Positions 37,479-39,639 of a stretch of DNA of 39,639 nt are shown in pieces. The stretch covers positions 1 to 39,639 of the forward strand of contig NZ_DASZGI010000339.1 in assembly GCF_035938995.1 (NCBI RefSeq), given 5' to 3'. The position numbers and the translations under genes were made by a program. How positions within the stretch are numbered: position 1 is the first letter of the stretch; each line of letters opens with the position of its first letter. The notes beneath the pieces were generated by a model. That model ran no database searches. It saw only the letters and a program-made list of their open reading frames with translations, and was not told where the DNA came from. The stretch is from DASZGI01 sp035938995. GTDB taxonomy: Bacteria; Actinomycetota; Actinomycetes; Streptomycetales; Catenulisporaceae.

Positions 37479-39639
37479 GCGGGGCACCGCCGCGAGCCCG
37501 GCCCGCGCGCTCCCGGATCGAGACGCCTCGGGACCTGCGCCGCATCCTCGGCGTGCCCTATACCGAGGAACAGCTCGAGGCGATCACCGCGCCGCTAGAG
37601 CCTGGAGTGATCGTGGCCGGCGCCGGGTCCGGGAAGACGACGGTCATGGCCGCCCGGGTGGTCTGGCTGGTGGGCACCGGCGCGGTCGGTCCCGGTGAGG
37701 TGCTCGGGCTGACCTTCACCAACAAGGCCGCCGCGGAGTTGCGCGAGCGGGTCGGCGCGGCGTTGGAATCGGCCGGACTGCTCGGTGGCGGCGAACTCAA
37801 CCTCGACGATCCGGACGCGGGCACGGCCGACGAGGGCGGCGCGGACGCCGAAGCAGGCGAGCCGGTGATCTCGACCTATCACGCCTATGCGGACCGCTTG
37901 ATCAAGGAACACGGCCTACGCCTCGGTGTCGAACCTTCCGCCCGCCTGCTTGCCGACGCCGGCCGGTACACCCTCGCCGCTCGCGCGGTGCGCACCGCGA
38001 CCGGTCCTTTCATGGCACTGCGCGGTGCGCTGACCACCGTCACCCGAGACGTGATCGATCTGGACGCCGAGCTGTCCGAGCACGTAGTGACACCTGAGCG
38101 GTTGCGCGCGTACGACCACGCATTCGCCGACGCGGCAGAAGCACTGCGTGATCCGGTCACCGGCAAGTCCGTGCGTGCCCGCAGCCGCCGCACCGGTCGG
38201 CTCGGACAGATCTACGACAGGTATCTCGAGGCCGCCGCGAAAGCCCGCGAGCGCGCCGAACTGCTCGACCTCGTCGAGGACTACCGCGCGCTCAAGGCCA
38301 CCCGCGAACTGGTGGACTTCGGCGATCTGATGGCCTTGGGCACCCGCCTGGCCGAGCAGGCGCCGGAGGTCAGCCTGATCGAGCGCGACAGATACCGCGT
38401 CGTGCTGCTCGACGAATATCAGGACACCTCGGTCGCGCAGCGCCGAATGCTGGCCGCGCTGTTCAGCGGTCCGGCATCGCAAGAGGGCCGCGGGCACCCG
38501 GTCACCGCGGTCGGCGACCCCTGTCAGTCCATCTACGGGTGGCGCGGCGCCTCGGCCGCCAATATCGACCAGTTCCCGGCGCACTTCCGTCGGGCAGGCG
38601 GGCAGCCGGCCTCGATCTACCCGCTGACCGAGAACAGGCGCAGCGGCGGTCGGCTGCTCGCCTTCGCCAATGAGCAATCAGAAGTTCTGCGTGAACACCA
38701 CACGAGCGTGCGGCGGCTGAGCCCAAGCGCCGAGAAGGCAGAGCTCGGATATGCGACAGCAGCCTTGCTGCCCACCTACCAGGAGGAGGTCCGCTGGCTC
38801 GCCGACCGGATCCAGGAGCTGGCCGGGCGGCTGCCGTGGTCCCAGGTCGCCGTGCTGCTGCGGAAAGGGGCGCAGATCCCGGAGATCTACGGCGAACTGC
38901 ACGGTCGCGGCGTCCCGGTGGAGGTCGTGGGTCTGTCCGGGCTGTTGGATCTGCCGGAGATCGCGGATCTGGTCGCCATGCTCGACGTGGTCGACGACCC
39001 GATCGCGAACGCGTCACTGGTGCGGCTGCTGTCCGGTCCGCGCTGGCGCATCGGCCCGCGTGATCTGGCGCTGCTCGGCCGCCGCGCCCGCGACCTGGTC
39101 CGACCGCCCGACACCGCCGCCGAAGCGCTTGATCGAGCCGCCGCCAACAGCGATCCGACCGACGTGGTCTCGCTGTCCGACGCACTGGCGGACCCGGGCG
39201 ACGAGCTGCCGTTCTCCGCGGAGGCCAAGGCCCGCTTCGCGCGGTTCGCCGCGGAGATCCGCCGACTGCGCCGCAGTCTGTCCGAACCGGTGATCGACGT
39301 GCTGCACCGGATTCTGGAGGAGACAGGTCTGGACGTGGAGATCGCGGCCTCCCCGGCGGCGTATCGACAGCGATGTGCCGAGACCGTCGGCGCGTTCCTG
39401 ACCGTGGCGGGGAACTTCGCCGACCTCGACGGCGAACAGTCGGCCACCGCGTTTCGCGCGTTTCTGCGTGCCGCCGCGGAACACGAGCGCGGCCTGGACA
39501 TCGACCTGCCGCCGACCGCTGCCGACACGGTGAAGATTCTGACGATGCACAAGGCCAAAGGGCTGGAGTGGGAGGTCGTGGCGATCCCGCATCAGTACCG
39601 TGAGCCGCCGAAAATCGAGAAGTGGACGGTCAGGCGCTC
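37475..39639 (+). CDS. adnB: AdnB subunit of the AdnAB helicase-nuclease, 3' end outside window
   Basis: The first 721 residues are visible; the frame is open to the window edge. Superfamily 1A motor motifs: VAGAGSGKTTVMAARV (Walker A), LTFTNKAAAELRERVG, ISTYHAYADRLI, LLDEYQDTSVAQR (motif II), VGDPCQSIYGWRGAS with the PCQ variant typical of actinobacterial AdnB, LTENRRSGG and ILTMHKAKGLEWEVVAIP. In mycobacteria AdnB is the motor that drives translocation and also carries a C-terminal nuclease; that domain would lie beyond the window. ATG 37475 overlaps the adnA stop by four bases, so the two subunits are translationally coupled for 1:1 assembly. Confidence 0.93.
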   Translation, partial: MSGAPPRARPARSRIETPRDLRRILGVPYTEEQLEAITAPLEPGVIVAGAGSGKTTVMAARVVWLVGTGAVGPGEVLGLTFTNKAAAELRERVGAALESAGLLGGGELNLDDPDAGTADEGGADAEAGEPVISTYHAYADRLIKEHGLRLGVEPSARLLADAGRYTLAARAVRTATGPFMALRGALTTVTRDVIDLDAELSEHVVTPERLRAYDHAFADAAEALRDPVTGKSVRARSRRTGRLGQIYDRYLEAAAKARERAELLDLVEDYRALKATRELVDFGDLMALGTRLAEQAPEVSLIERDRYRVVLLDEYQDTSVAQRRMLAALFSGPASQEGRGHPVTAVGDPCQSIYGWRGASAANIDQFPAHFRRAGGQPASIYPLTENRRSGGRLLAFANEQSEVLREHHTSVRRLSPSAEKAELGYATAALLPTYQEEVRWLADRIQELAGRLPWSQVAVLLRKGAQIPEIYGELHGRGVPVEVVGLSGLLDLPEIADLVAMLDVVDDPIANASLVRLLSGPRWRIGPRDLALLGRRARDLVRPPDTAAEALDRAAANSDPTDVVSLSDALADPGDELPFSAEAKARFARFAAEIRRLRRSLSEPVIDVLHRILEETGLDVEIAASPAAYRQRCAETVGAFLTVAGNFADLDGEQSATAFRAFLRAAAEHERGLDIDLPPTAADTVKILTMHKAKGLEWEVVAIPHQYREPPKIEKWTVRR

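Overview
The window is chromosomal DNA from a high-GC actinobacterium. Third codon positions are overwhelmingly G or C, GTG and TTG starts are common, and actinobacterial markers are present (DUF3117, DUF3107, a DivIVA-domain membrane protein, MoeZ with a rhodanese tail, an AdnA/AdnB pair). Gene order recalls two conserved actinobacterial blocks. One is Mycobacterium tuberculosis Rv1207-Rv1232c (folP2, DivIVA-like, DUF3117, sigE, rseA, tatB, mrp, MgtE-like). The other is Rv3201c-Rv3211 (adnB, adnA, ATL, moeZ, FasR, DUF3107, ferritin-like, DEAD helicase). The gene set also resembles Streptomyces. Genus cannot be fixed by eye. No tRNA, rRNA, CRISPR array or transposase gene was seen.

Layout. 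1-4.7 kb: 5' part of bioA (minus), a dihydropteroate-synthase-like gene, a DivIVA-like membrane protein, a GrpB-family gene and a PaaG-like crotonase (minus). 4.9-10.2 kb: DUF3117, the sigE/rseA pair, a broken minus-strand gene where many relatives have htrA, tatB, an unknown gene, a repeat patch made of copies of the 3' end of mrp, then mrp (minus). 10.3-15.2 kb: DUF1003 and an MgtE-like PRC/CBS protein (minus), a lipoprotein, an unknown protein (minus) and an EamA exporter with an apparent CTG start. 15.2-20.7 kb: a malyl-CoA-lyase-like gene, an acyl-CoA dehydrogenase and a MaoC hydratase, separated by a 107-bp hairpin, a 190-bp MITE-like element, a hydrolase and an unknown gene. 20.8-30.2 kb: DUF6758, PHP, MarC, a hydrolase, a DEAD helicase, a ferritin-like protein, small proteins, a FasR-like TetR regulator and moeZ. 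30.5-39.6 kb: a large multi-domain membrane protein, an alkyltransferase-like protein, adnA and the first part of adnB.

The most interesting signal is a 16-bp near-palindrome, roughly NNTACTCRCCRGTAAC. It occurs just upstream of five genes scattered over 24 kb: the crotonase, the malyl-CoA-lyase-like gene, the acyl-CoA dehydrogenase, the MaoC hydratase and the FasR-like regulator. This suggests an acyl-CoA-responsive TetR regulon whose regulator and targets are interleaved with housekeeping genes. Two matching ECF-type promoter motifs (GGAAC, 17 nt, CGTT) precede sigE and the GrpB-family gene. Other oddities are two apparent non-canonical start codons (CTG for the exporter, ATC for the helicase), a Pro/Ser/Ala-rich insert in AdnA, and several repeat structures.
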